Positions 20,840-28,889 of a DNA stretch of 64,000 nucleotides are shown here, one piece after another; within the stretch, counting starts at the first letter, position 1, and each line of letters starts with the position of its first letter. A model generated the notes under the pieces. It had not been told where the DNA came from, searched no databases, and saw only the letters and a list, made by a program, of their open reading frames with translations. The DNA comes from Opitutus terrae PB90-1 (GTDB lineage: Bacteria > Verrucomicrobiota > Verrucomicrobiia > Opitutales > Opitutaceae), in assembly GCF_000019965.1 (NCBI RefSeq), contig NC_010571.1:3047001-3111000 (forward strand), written 5' to 3'. Made by a program: the position numbers and the translations under genes.

Positions 20840-21304
20840 CTAGTCGCGCCGGCTGCTGCGCTTGTTCGCCTCGTCCTTCGGGATCTCGTTGTCGGTCTTG
20901 AGAACCAGCACCGGCGTCTTCGTCTTCACCCAAAGATCGGCTTCCTTGAAATGCTTGGCCGGAATGTTTTCCAGGGCTTCGCCGACGGTCTTCGCGGGAT
21001 AAAGCCGGCCCTTGCGCGACGCGTTGTAGTCGTACGCGCCGCGGAAAATTCGCTCCTGCGTGGTGGCCGGGCTCTCATTTTCCGGGATTTGCAGCACCCA
21101 GCCGGCAAACTCGCTCTTCGGGAACCGGTCTTCGGGATCCGATACCAAGATGACGAACTGTTTTTTGAGTGGCGGCGGCTTGTCCTCGTCGTTCTCCGGC
21201 TGCACGACCGTGTTCATTTCCTCGATGACGCGGCGGAGCACCGCGGGATCGATCTGGTTTTTCTTCAAGATCTCGGCGACCTTGCTGACGTCGATTTTCG
21301 GCAT
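20840..21304 (-). CDS. Hypothetical protein
   Basis: A 154-residue soluble protein; I do not recognise a family. The N-terminal part looks helical (VAEILKKNQIDPAVLRRVIEEMN), the middle has a strand-rich core (KKQFVILVSDPED, FAGWVLQIPE, RIFRGAYDYN), and the end is charged (KRSSRRD). The ATG at 21304 is chosen because the frame upstream overlaps the start of the divergent NUDIX gene. The mixture of conserved-looking aromatic residues and normal codon use suggests a real gene. Confidence 0.75.
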   Translation of the reverse strand: MPKIDVSKVAEILKKNQIDPAVLRRVIEEMNTVVQPENDEDKPPPLKKQFVILVSDPEDRFPKSEFAGWVLQIPENESPATTQERIFRGAYDYNASRKGRLYPAKTVGEALENIPAKHFKEADLWVKTKTPVLVLKTDNEIPKDEANKRSSRRD

Positions 21305-21355
21305 GATGGTGAGCGGTGACGGTGAACGAACGACCCCCAATGTAAAGGCAGCGCA

Positions 21356-21949
21356 ATGGCTGACGAATTCTTCGATGTGGTAAACGAGCGCGACGAGCCC
21401 GTCGGACGGGCCCGGCGCAGTGAGGTGCACGCGAAGGGCTGGCGCCACCGCGCGGTGCACGTGCTTGTGTTCGACCAGCACGGGCGGGTGTTCGTCCAAA
21501 AGCGTTCGATGAAAAAGGATTGCTCGCCGGGGTTGTGGGACTCGTCCTGCTCGGGACATTTGGACGCGGGAGAGGACTATGACGCGGCGGCCGTTCGCGA
21601 GCTGGAAGAAGAGCTCGGAATGAAGGTGTCAGCGCCCCCCAAACGCTGGTTTCGGATCGAGGCCTGTGAGGAAACGGGGCAGGAGTTCTGCTGGATTTAC
21701 TGGCTGCGGGCGAACGGCCCGTTCGTGCTCCATCCGGAAGAGATCGATGGTGGAGACTGGCTCACGCCGGACGAACTTACGGCCCGGGTCGCGGCCCGTC
21801 CGGGCGACTACTGCACGTCTTTTCGTTTGATTTGGGAACGCGCCCGCCGCGAAGGCATGCCCGCGCAACCGCAACCCGCGCCCACTGCGGTGTCGCACCA
21901 CCCGTTGGCCGCGCTACGCCGCGTCACCGCATCTCGCGGAGTTGCCTGA
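21356..21949 (+). CDS. NUDIX hydrolase
   Basis: Mg-dependent hydrolase of nucleoside-diphosphate-linked substrates. The NUDIX box is complete: G-H-L-D-A-G-E, seven residues, then R-E-L-E-E-E-L-G (about residues 62-83). The N-terminus (FDVVNERDEPVGRARRSEVH) and SPGLWDSSCSGH resemble the IPP-isomerase-like/YfcD subgroup, whose substrates are mostly unknown. The last 26 bases overlap the convergent small gene at 21924-22169; the C-terminal 25 residues (Pro/Ala/Arg-rich) are probably not part of the fold. Confidence 0.92.
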   Translation: MADEFFDVVNERDEPVGRARRSEVHAKGWRHRAVHVLVFDQHGRVFVQKRSMKKDCSPGLWDSSCSGHLDAGEDYDAAAVRELEEELGMKVSAPPKRWFRIEACEETGQEFCWIYWLRANGPFVLHPEEIDGGDWLTPDELTARVAARPGDYCTSFRLIWERARREGMPAQPQPAPTAVSHHPLAALRRVTASRGVA

Positions 21950-22169
21950 TGGCATCGAACTGCTTCGGCGAGATCAGTCGCCGGGGAACGCGGCGCTCGG
22001 CTTCCTCGATCAATCTATCCCAGTCGGCCTCGCTGGGAACATGAGATTCCCACGGGGTGTGATGACCCTGCTTGCGAGTCCACTCGATGTTCCCGCCATG
22101 GATCGAGGCGCTGACTTGGTATTTGCCCTGCTCGGGGTCTTTGTTCCACCAGCCAAACTCGATGCTCAT
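21924..22169 (-). CDS. Small hypothetical protein
   Basis: An 81-residue protein with an aromatic N-terminal half (MSIEFGWWNKDPEQGKYQVS, IHGGNIEWTRKQGHHTPWE) and a helical acidic/basic second half (EADWDRLIEEAERRVPRRL). It is not recognised. It lies 21 bases before the phosphoesterase gene reading the same way in minus-strand order (phosphoesterase first), so it may be its second cistron. Its tail overlaps the NUDIX gene end to end. Confidence 0.65.
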   Translation of the reverse strand: MSIEFGWWNKDPEQGKYQVSASIHGGNIEWTRKQGHHTPWESHVPSEADWDRLIEEAERRVPRRLISPKQFDAIRQLREMR

Positions 22170-22189
22170 GGCAGCAGTCTCGCGGTCGG

Positions 22190-23014
22190 CTACGACTGGG
22201 CGAGCGGAAACTCCGCCAGCGTGCGGCCCAGGTGGTAGTCAGATCTGTGGCGCTCGACGCGACGCAGGACCAGCCGATCGGAGGTGAGCTCAATCACGCC
22301 AGGATGACAGGGTGGGCAGAAAGATCCGGTGTTGAGCACGGTCAACCCGCGGGCGGTCCGGCGAACGCCCAACCGATGGGTGTGGCCCATCGCCAGGAAC
22401 CGCGCTTTCGGCCGGTGGTGCGCCACAAACGTTTCCGCGAGCTGCGGTGTCACGTGCCAGGCACGAAGCACTCGCAGCACCCGCGTCGGCGGCCAGACGG
22501 TGTCCTGCAGAAATCCGATGAGATATTTCAGGCCGTGCGGTTCGGACTGGTGCCGCTGGGGAATCGCGGCGGCCGCGCGCCGAAACGCGCCCAGGCGCGC
22601 GTGCAGTTGCTCGCGTTCGCCCGGCGGCAGCGCCGCCAGTTCCTCCGCCACCAAGCGACGGGCGAGCGGCGCGTCCTGGCTCCACGGCACCAGATCATCA
22701 AAAAGCGCGTCACCGTGCGTGATGAGCACGGCCGGGCCAAAGTCGATGTGATGCTGGGCGGAGATGTCGGGATCGTGATTGCCGGTGAGCAGCGTTACGG
22801 GCGAAGCCGCGCGAGAGAAAAATTCCGACACTGCGGCCCACAGCCCGAGCGTGGCGCGCGGGTCGGCGCCGGGGCGCGTGTCGAGCGTGTCGCCGTTCAG
22901 TACTATCCGCGTCGCGCCCTCGAAAAGGGGATGCAGTTGCTCGAGTCGGGTCAGACTGCTGGCGCGATCGCCGTAGTGCAAATCGGAGAGGATGCGAATG
23001 GGTTCGGCTGGCAC
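22190..23014 (-). CDS. Calcineurin-like metallophosphoesterase
   Basis: Dinuclear-metal phosphoesterase; the substrate is unknown. The five motifs are in order: SDLHYGD, NGDTLD, GNHDPD, ITHGDALF and MGHTHRLG. At 274 residues it is similar in architecture to UDP-2,3-diacylglucosamine hydrolase and other stand-alone phosphoesterases, but not close enough to assign. It starts at GTG 23014. The small hypothetical gene follows on the same strand. Confidence 0.92.
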   Translation of the reverse strand: MPAEPIRILSDLHYGDRASSLTRLEQLHPLFEGATRIVLNGDTLDTRPGADPRATLGLWAAVSEFFSRAASPVTLLTGNHDPDISAQHHIDFGPAVLITHGDALFDDLVPWSQDAPLARRLVAEELAALPPGEREQLHARLGAFRRAAAAIPQRHQSEPHGLKYLIGFLQDTVWPPTRVLRVLRAWHVTPQLAETFVAHHRPKARFLAMGHTHRLGVRRTARGLTVLNTGSFCPPCHPGVIELTSDRLVLRRVERHRSDYHLGRTLAEFPLAQS

Positions 23015-23128
23015 GCGAGCCGTCAGGACTATTCAGCCACGGACGCAGCGCAACCACGGGCTGATGCGGAAGCGCGTCCCGCTGCCCGCCGCGCTTGATC
23101 GACGCGGAGTTTTTGTGACGATCGCGGT

Positions 23129-23878
23129 ATGGTCCGGCTTACTCTGCTCTGCTCGCTGATCCTGTCCTGCTTCGCCGCGCATGCGCTGCGCGCCGAAGAC
23201 GTCGAGGAACTGGCGCGTATTCACGTCGAGGCCATCGGCGGACGCGAGCGGCTGGCGCGAATCGAGGCCCTGCGGGCGCGCGGACATGTGGTCGCACCTG
23301 ATCAGATGCTGTTGTTCGAAATGATGGCGCAACGTCCGAACCGCGTGCGGATCACCATGCGCGGTGGCGGACGTACGCTGATCCAGGGGACTGACGGCGT
23401 GGCCGCGCCATGGCGGCAGGAACCGGAAAGATCGCCGCGCGCGGTGCCGATGAGCGAAGCCGAGGGACGCGAGTTCGCCGCGGATGCCGAGTTCGACGAT
23501 CCGCTCGCGAGTGCGGCGGAACGAGGCTACCAGCTGGATCTGGCCGGCGAAACCGATTGGGAAAACCGCCGCGTGTTCCGCGTGCTGGTCACGCGGCGTG
23601 ACACCACGCCGTCTTATCTGCTGGTCGACTCCGAAACCTATTTCATCCTCGCGCGGCTCACCACGCAGCGGATGCCCTCGGGCCGGACCGTGCAGGTGGA
23701 GATGCGCTACGACGATTTCCGGCCGGTGGGCGGCGTCATCTATCCCCACCGAGTGGAAACGCTGATCGACGACCAGCGGGTCCGGCAGACGGTGCTGACC
23801 AGCATCCAGGCGATACCGGCGCCGCCTCCGGAGATCTTTGTGATGCCGGGCGCTGCAGGCGCCGGCGCGAATCTGTAG
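23129..23878 (+). CDS. Periplasmic LolA/LolB-like protein
   Basis: A 249-residue exported protein with signal peptide (LLCSLILSCFAAHALRA-ED). The rest is strand-rich with an initial helix LARIHVEAIGGRERLARIE, as in outer-membrane lipoprotein-sorting-like proteins (LolA fold). The segment VEMRYDDFRPVGGVIYPHRVE is typical of the uncharacterised members. The role in lipoprotein sorting is not shown, and homologues often have unknown functions. It is alone on its strand, between two minus-strand genes. Confidence 0.8.
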   Translation: MVRLTLLCSLILSCFAAHALRAEDVEELARIHVEAIGGRERLARIEALRARGHVVAPDQMLLFEMMAQRPNRVRITMRGGGRTLIQGTDGVAAPWRQEPERSPRAVPMSEAEGREFAADAEFDDPLASAAERGYQLDLAGETDWENRRVFRVLVTRRDTTPSYLLVDSETYFILARLTTQRMPSGRTVQVEMRYDDFRPVGGVIYPHRVETLIDDQRVRQTVLTSIQAIPAPPPEIFVMPGAAGAGANL

Positions 23879-23903
23879 CAGGGCGGCCGCAGGGAGTGCC
23901 GGC

Positions 23904-24596
23904 TCAGCGTTTCCCGCCGGGAAGCATTCCGCGCATCATTCCGCCCATGTCGAATTTCTGGTATCCCGCCGGCGGAGCGAAGAGCTCGGCGGGCTGCGGG
24001 CCCTTGTCGACCGCGACGACCTCCATCCTGAACTGCTCCGCGCCCTTCTGGTTTTTCACCACGACGCGCAGCGGGAAAAGGTCCTTGCCCATCAGCGCCT
24101 TTTCCCAGCCGGAAGTCTGGGCTTTGCCTTTGCCGCCCTTGCCGCCACCCGCCATGCCGCCAAGCCCGGCGAACGAGCCCAGCTGTTCCGTGACCCAGAC
24201 ATCGCTGATGCCGTCCTTAGACTTGGAAATGTACTTCGTGCAGTCGTAGCCGAGGATCTTTTCCGTATCGCCGGTCTTTTCAAAGGTCACATCCGACGCC
24301 TGCTTTTCGACCGCGGCGCCGGCCGCGGCGAGTGAGTGTACCATGTACATCTGCTGTTCCGGCATGAGGACGATCATCTCCTTCTTACCGAGATCCATGA
24401 TGGTCGCCATCGAGCCATTGCCAGTCTGCATCTCGGTGCGCATCAGCCCCCCCTTCATGCGATAGGTCATCTCGAACGCTTCGCCTTTGGGCTGGCTCAT
24501 CTTCATTCGGACGGAGCCTTCAAACGAAGCGGCGTGGACCGCGGCGGGTGCTACGAAGACGGCGAGGGCAACGGCAAGAATGGGGTGGAGTTTCAT
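23904..24596 (-). CDS. DUF4412-type exported protein
   Basis: A 230-residue protein with signal peptide (MKLHPILAVALAVFVAPAAVHA). The body is beta-rich with the DUF4412 hallmarks: MTYRMKGGLMRTEM, MIVLMPEQQMYMVHS, ILGYDCTKYISKSKDGISDVWVTEQL and a final KFDMGGMMRGM. A Gly/Lys-rich insertion (GGMAGGGKGGKGKAQ) interrupts it. The function is unknown. ATG 24596 is chosen for the signal peptide; the frame extends further upstream. Confidence 0.85.
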   Translation of the reverse strand: MKLHPILAVALAVFVAPAAVHAASFEGSVRMKMSQPKGEAFEMTYRMKGGLMRTEMQTGNGSMATIMDLGKKEMIVLMPEQQMYMVHSLAAAGAAVEKQASDVTFEKTGDTEKILGYDCTKYISKSKDGISDVWVTEQLGSFAGLGGMAGGGKGGKGKAQTSGWEKALMGKDLFPLRVVVKNQKGAEQFRMEVVAVDKGPQPAELFAPPAGYQKFDMGGMMRGMLPGGKR

Positions 24597-24736
24597 GCGC
24601 CAGCAGCAAATCGGATCCATCCAAACCTGCAACTCTGCTCTCCATACTGACAAACACCAGCAACCGCATCAGTGGGGCGCCGAGGGCCGGGCGGTTTCCG
24701 CGTTGCCAGCGCGCGCGCGCGCCGGAGGATGGCCGC

Positions 24737-25246
24737 ATGGCAATCTTTGGCACCTTGGCCACGGTCCTCGCGCAGTTGGGCGGTGATCCGACGTTCGCGT
24801 CGGTCCGAACCTATCTGGAAGAAGTTCGTCGAGGGGACTCGGCGATCGCGCAGCGGATCCGCGAGGTGCCGGTGGGTGAAACGCGGCGGATCGAACTGGC
24901 GGGCGGCGCGTTTGCGCTCGAGCAGGCGTATCGCGCCAAGCCGCGGCATGAGGGATTCTTCGAGTCGCACGCGAAATTCATCGACGTCCAAGTGATCGTC
25001 GACGGCGAGGAAGCGATGGAAGTGGCGGATGCGGCGCAGATGACCATCGAGAAGTCGCTCGATCCGCAGCGGGACCTGATCGTTTACCGGGATACGGCGG
25101 GCGCCTCGATTTTGAAGTTCGGCCGGGGAACCGCTGCGGTTTTTTTCCCCGCCGACGTGCACATGCCCGGACTCTACAACGGCGCCGCGTCGGTGGCGGT
25201 CCACAAGACGGTATTGAAGGTGCCCGTGCTACCGCAGTCCGCGTAG
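24737..25246 (+). CDS. YhcH/YjgK/YiaL family protein
   Basis: Cupin-fold protein of the DUF386 family, some members of which take part in sugar catabolism (YhcH with sialic acid, as beta-anomerase-type activity). Seen here are GFFESHAKFIDVQVIVDGEE and AVFFPADVHMPGLY, which hold the usual His and acidic metal ligands. The ATG at 24737 has a good ribosome binding site (GGAGG at 24724-24728), which outweighs the longer upstream frame. The length of 169 aa is slightly over the family norm. No sugar genes lie nearby. Confidence 0.9.
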   Translation: MAIFGTLATVLAQLGGDPTFASVRTYLEEVRRGDSAIAQRIREVPVGETRRIELAGGAFALEQAYRAKPRHEGFFESHAKFIDVQVIVDGEEAMEVADAAQMTIEKSLDPQRDLIVYRDTAGASILKFGRGTAAVFFPADVHMPGLYNGAASVAVHKTVLKVPVLPQSA

Positions 25247-25267
25247 CTGCAGGGCGCGCGTTCTGCG

Positions 25268-26161
25268 ATGAATTATCGTCATCTATTTCACGCGGGCAAT
25301 TTCGCCGACGTGATGAAGCACGCGCTGCTGATCGAGCTGATCGGCGCGCTGCAGAAAAAGGAGAAGGGGATCTTCTACCTCGACACACACGCGGGCCGCG
25401 GAAGTTACGATCTCGGATTGGCGGCGCGCGGAGACACGCTCGAGCGGCAGCCGGAATGGCCCGACGGCATCGGCCGAATCCTCGCGGCGCGGAGCACCGC
25501 CGCCGCGGATGCGAACGCGACAGGGGATCCCTTACGTGCGTATGCGGACCTGGTGCGTCGGTTCGATGCCGAACGTGGGAACACGAACGGTTCTCCGCGC
25601 TTCTATCCGGGGTCGCCGGCAATCGCCCAGGTACTGGTCCGGCGACAGGATCGGCTGGCGCTGTGCGAACAAGTGCCGGAAGAGCACGCGTTGCTGGCCG
25701 CGGAGTTTGCCCGCGCGCCGCGCACGAGCGTTCACGCGATCGACGGATACGTGGCGGTGCGGGCGATGTTGCCGCCGCCGGAGCGGCGCGCACTCGTGCT
25801 GATCGATGCACCGTTCGAGGCGCAGGACGAGTTCGCGCGGATCGAGACGGCGCTGGCGGAAGGGCTCGCGCGGCTGCCAGCGGGGGTGTTTGCCGTCTGG
25901 TATCCATTGACGGAACGGGCGCGGGTGGACGCGTTCTTTGCCGGACTGGCGGAGCGACGACTGCCGCCGACGCTGGTACTCGAACTCGCGGTCGCCGGGG
26001 AAAACTCGGCGTTGAAAATGCGCGGCTGCGGGCTGGTCGTGGTGAATCCGCCGTGGCACTTCGAGCGGACGGCGGCGCCGATCCTCGAGGCGTTGGCGCG
26101 CGAACTGGCGCAGGCGCCGGGCGCGGCGGGCCGGCAGCAATGGCTGGTGCCGGAAAAGTAG
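25268..26161 (+). CDS. rlmJ: 23S rRNA (adenine(2030)-N6)-methyltransferase
   Basis: SAM-dependent methyltransferase of A2030 in 23S rRNA. The N-terminus MNYRHLFHAGNFADVMKHAL is diagnostic and is followed by FYLDTHAGRGSYDL. The catalytic motif, DPPY/F-E in characterised enzymes, reads D180-A-P-F-E here, so one Pro is changed to Ala while the Asp is kept. KMRGCGLVVVNPPW near the end is family-typical. At 297 residues it is slightly longer than the E. coli protein. It follows the YhcH-type gene by 21 bases and may be co-transcribed. Confidence 0.94.
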   Translation: MNYRHLFHAGNFADVMKHALLIELIGALQKKEKGIFYLDTHAGRGSYDLGLAARGDTLERQPEWPDGIGRILAARSTAAADANATGDPLRAYADLVRRFDAERGNTNGSPRFYPGSPAIAQVLVRRQDRLALCEQVPEEHALLAAEFARAPRTSVHAIDGYVAVRAMLPPPERRALVLIDAPFEAQDEFARIETALAEGLARLPAGVFAVWYPLTERARVDAFFAGLAERRLPPTLVLELAVAGENSALKMRGCGLVVVNPPWHFERTAAPILEALARELAQAPGAAGRQQWLVPEK

Positions 26162-26242
26162 AAGCTGTCGTCGAGCGCCGGTTCTAGACCGGCACTACCG
26201 TAGCGCCCGTCTCCGAGCGGCGCGCCGGTCGCTGTGCGTTGG

Positions 26243-26276
26243 CCAAAAAAAACGGCGGTCAGTGACGACCGCCGTT
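26243..26276 (-). terminator. Rho-independent terminator, minus strand
   Basis: A ten-pair perfect stem AACGGCGGTC/GACCGCCGTT (26251-26260 with 26267-26276), six-base loop, followed in minus sense by an uninterrupted run of T. It lies 29 bases past the stop of the small gene at 26305-26496 and so supports that gene. Just beyond, 26177-26193 is a small palindrome GCCGGT-TCTAG-ACCGGC. Confidence 0.88.
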
Positions 26277-26304
26277 GAAGAAGATGGAAGAGGGACGCTC
26301 CCGG

Positions 26305-26496
26305 TCAGGTGCCCAGCGCATCGGGCTTTCGAATATCCAGGACGAGCTTGGAAATATCGGCGAACGGCGGAATGACGTTCAGCGGCGGGGCCTTGAAGAC
26401 CGGTCGGTTCCAAGTCACATCCTCGCGCGCCAGGTGGCGCACGATCGCGGGCGTATTCGCCGGCGGCTGATGGTCCATGGGAACGGTGAAAGGCAT
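26305..26496 (-). CDS. Small hypothetical protein with own terminator
   Basis: A 63-residue protein rich in Pro (PANTPAIVRHLARED, VFKAPPLNVIPPFADISKL, LDIRKPDALG). No signal peptide, membrane segment or known family is seen. A very good terminator follows immediately on the same strand, which is the main reason to believe in the gene. No Shine-Dalgarno precedes the ATG at 26496. Confidence 0.6.
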   Translation of the reverse strand: MPFTVPMDHQPPANTPAIVRHLAREDVTWNRPVFKAPPLNVIPPFADISKLVLDIRKPDALGT

Positions 26497-26639
26497 GACG
26501 GGGTGATGCGACCTACTGTTCGGAACAAAGTGCCATATCCCTGAGAGATTTTCTTTGACGAAATGACGTAGAAGTTTTTCTCACGTTTTTTTTGCGGGAC
26601 CGAGGGCGCGGAGGGGAAAACCCGGCCGCGCCCGGGAAG

Positions 26640-27041
26640 TTACGCGAGCGGTCGACTTAACCGGCCGCCGGATGCCGCGGGCAGCTTGGGCAAGGTGACG
26701 GTGAGCACGCCGTCATCGATCTCGGCCTGGAGCGCCGGGTAATCGAAGTCATGCCCGAGCCGCAACCGCAGCTGATAGTCGCGCTGCGCAGACTCGAGGT
26801 GGAGCGCCGTCCAGTTCACGCGGACGAAATGCGGTTTGCGCGCGGTGACGAGCAGGTCGGGGCCGCGGGCCTCGATCTCGACGCCCGAAGCATCGACGCC
26901 GGGGACGTAGACCGCGAGTTTCACGGCATCCGCGAGTTCGCGGCACTCGTAGCTCGGCTGACGGAACGGCGACGAGGACGTCGTTCGTTCCGCGCGCCGG
27001 CTGCGAGTGGGAGGACTACTGGGATGGATGATCGTGTGCAT
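26640..27041 (-). CDS. Hsp20/alpha-crystallin small heat-shock protein
   Basis: ATP-independent holdase chaperone. A disordered Ser/Arg/Thr-rich N-terminus (about residues 1-30) leads to the alpha-crystallin domain: KLAVYVPGVDASGVEIEARG, LLVTARKP and the closing strand DDGVLTVTLPKLP. The 133-residue length fits the class. The consensus A-x-x-x-n-G-v-L motif is recognisable as AEIDDGVLTV. The C-terminal I-x-I anchor is not evident. No CIRCE or other heat-shock operator was found upstream. Confidence 0.88.
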   Translation of the reverse strand: MHTIIHPSSPPTRSRRAERTTSSSPFRQPSYECRELADAVKLAVYVPGVDASGVEIEARGPDLLVTARKPHFVRVNWTALHLESAQRDYQLRLRLGHDFDYPALQAEIDDGVLTVTLPKLPAASGGRLSRPLA

Positions 27042-27397
27042 GGGAAAAAGTGGAAGGGAAGAGGAGGGAGCGGGAGAACGCGCAAAGCGCCGCGGAGGCT
27101 CGGGGCCGCCGGGCTTCAGGGAGAGTTCTAAACTGGGTCCGTTAAACGGAAGGTTTAGGCCTGAGAGCCCGAGCCGGCATGCTGTTTAGACCAGCGATGC
27201 GTGACCGGACGCATCTGAACGCGGCAAAGAGACGTGACGGCCTTCGTGAACGAAGTGCCGGCAGAGCCGCGAAGATGTTTTTGTTGTCCGATCATGGAAA
27301 CGTGATGCACGCTGCATACTGCAGCCGGCGTGCCAAGCAGAATTTTATTGTGGTCGTGAAGATTGCGTGACGCTGTGCCGGTCGACACGCTGCCGCC
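27042..27397. other. Gene-free stretch upstream of hsp20 and the MazG-like gene
   Basis: About 355 bases between divergent genes. No credible gene was seen. It contains the 13-bp odd palindrome TCCGTTAAACGGA (27138-27150), which could be an operator. Promoters for both neighbours must lie here, but no clear -35/-10 pair was found. Confidence 0.4.
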
Positions 27398-27763
27398 ATG
27401 GAAGATGCCCAGACCACATTTGCCGAGGTGAAGGAGAAGGTGATGGCGTTCGCGCGCGAGCGGGAATGGGAGCAGTTCCACGCGCCGAAGAACCTGAGCA
27501 TGGCGCTGGCGGCCGAGGCCGCGGAGTTGATGGAGCACTTCCTCTGGGTGAGTTCCGAGGAGTCGCGCAATGTATCGGCGGATCCGGCCAAACGTGCCAA
27601 GATCGCCGAGGAACTTGCCGACGTGATCATCTACGCGCTGGAATTCGCGAACGCGACCGGACTCGACGCGGCGCGATCAATCGAGGCCAAGATGGCGGCG
27701 AACGCCCAAAAGTATCCGGTGGAGAAAGCCCGCGGCCGTGCGGTGAAGTATACGGAGCTGTAG
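27398..27763 (+). CDS. MazG-like nucleotide pyrophosphohydrolase
   Basis: All-alpha NTP pyrophosphatase of the MazG/dCTPase (RS21-C6) type, which hydrolyses non-canonical or excess nucleoside triphosphates to monophosphates. The metal-binding acidic helices are visible: LAAEAAELMEHFLWVS and EELADVIIYALEFANATGLD, giving the ExxE and ExxD pattern. NLSMALAAE matches the dCTP pyrophosphatase subgroup. It has 121 residues and one domain. House-cleaning of the nucleotide pool is the likely role. Confidence 0.92.
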   Translation: MEDAQTTFAEVKEKVMAFAREREWEQFHAPKNLSMALAAEAAELMEHFLWVSSEESRNVSADPAKRAKIAEELADVIIYALEFANATGLDAARSIEAKMAANAQKYPVEKARGRAVKYTEL

Positions 27764-27994
27764 CAGGGCACCGAGTCGCAGCGGCAGGCACTAAAGAGTC
27801 ATACTGGTAGAAGTAGCCCCCGGCTTGGGCAGGGCGGGACCGCTGGGCCCGCCGCTTGTGATTCGCGGCGCGCCGGGCGGTCGCGCTATCGAGGCCTACC
27901 TCATCACTGCTTATGGCACTGCGCTGTGTGCCTGCCGATGCTTCGCGGTGTTGTACCTGGCCCGCAGGCGCGGCGGCCTGCCGCTACCCCCCGG

Positions 27995-28234
27995 TCAATT
28001 GCTGCAGCCGCAGCCACAGCGACCGCAGCCGCAACCGCCGGAGGCGCCGGAGCTGGTTCCCGGGCCGGACTTCTGCGCGACGAACCCAAACCCGCCGCTG
28101 ATGACGCGACGCACCGGCTCGCCGGTGGCGGGGTCCGCCTTGAGTGGGGCATCTTTCATGGATTGGCGCACCTCGAACCGCCGCGGCTCGACGCCGGGAA
28201 TCGCGGGAATGGTTTCGTAGACGTAGGTGGTCAT
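27995..28234 (-). CDS. FmdB-like small protein with C-terminal Cys cluster
   Basis: A 79-residue protein resembling FmdB-type zinc-ribbon proteins in layout (MTTYVYETI at the start, PVRRVISGGFGFV in the middle), but the usual N-terminal CxxC pair (YxYxCxxCG) is missing and is replaced by ETIPAIPG. Instead the tail is GCGCGRCGCGCSN, six Cys in 12 residues, which could bind a metal. This is either a rearranged metal site or a fold of its own. It lies 44 bases downstream of mog on the same strand. Confidence 0.7.
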   Translation of the reverse strand: MTTYVYETIPAIPGVEPRRFEVRQSMKDAPLKADPATGEPVRRVISGGFGFVAQKSGPGTSSGASGGCGCGRCGCGCSN

Positions 28235-28278
28235 CGCGGAGCAGTGAAGGCGGCTGGCGCCGGTTTGGCAAATGGGGG

Positions 28279-28806
28279 CTACGACGCTTTCGGCCGAAAG
28301 ACGCTGACCGTGTCCGGCCGCGCCTCCAGCCGGGCGCCCCCGGCGAGTTCGATGCAATACGGGATCGCGGGAAACACCGCCTCCAGGTTTTCGCGAATCG
28401 CCTTGGGCCGGCCGGGCAGATTCACGATTAGCGTGCGGCCGCGAATCCCGGCCGTCTGCCGCGAAAGAATCGCCGTCGGCACGTAGCGCAGCGAGGTGGC
28501 GCGCATCAGTTCGCCGAACCCGGGCAGCTCTTTCTCCAACACCGCACGAGTGGCTTCGGGAGTCACATCGCGCGGCGCCGGCCCGGTGCCACCGGTCGTC
28601 ACGACCAGGCAACAGCCGGCGACGTCTGCCATGCGGCGCAGCTCGGACTCGATCACTGGCCGCTCGTCGGGAATGATTCTGTAGTCGAGTTCGAAAGGCG
28701 TGGCCAACCACTGGCGTAGCAGTGCCACACAAGCTTGTCCGGGCTCGTCGGCATAGACGCCAGCGCTGGCGCGGTCGGAGATGTTGAGGACGCCGATGCG
28801 AATCAT
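28279..28806 (-). CDS. mog: Molybdopterin adenylyltransferase (MogA/MoaB family)
   Basis: Activates molybdopterin by adenylation before molybdenum insertion. Clear family motifs are ISDRASAG near the N-terminus, TTGGTGPAPRDVTPEAT at about residues 69-85, and IVNLPGRPKAIRENLEAVFP. The 175-residue length suits MogA. No other molybdenum cofactor genes lie close, although a MOSC-domain gene is present at 43163-44032. Confidence 0.92.
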   Translation of the reverse strand: MIRIGVLNISDRASAGVYADEPGQACVALLRQWLATPFELDYRIIPDERPVIESELRRMADVAGCCLVVTTGGTGPAPRDVTPEATRAVLEKELPGFGELMRATSLRYVPTAILSRQTAGIRGRTLIVNLPGRPKAIRENLEAVFPAIPYCIELAGGARLEARPDTVSVFRPKAS

Positions 28807-28819
28807 GGGAACGGGACTG

Positions 28820-28889
28820 CCCGCGAATTACGCGAATCGGGCGCGAATAGACGAGATCACATTCGCGTGGACTCGCGTCATTCGCGGGA
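28820..28889. repeat. Inverted repeat at the gluQ/mog junction
   Basis: CCCGCGAATTACGCGAAT near 28820-28837 pairs imperfectly with ATTCGCGTGGACTCGCGTCATTCGCGGG ending at 28888. It is the same family as 4651-4720. The right arm encodes the last residues of gluQ. Confidence 0.65.
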
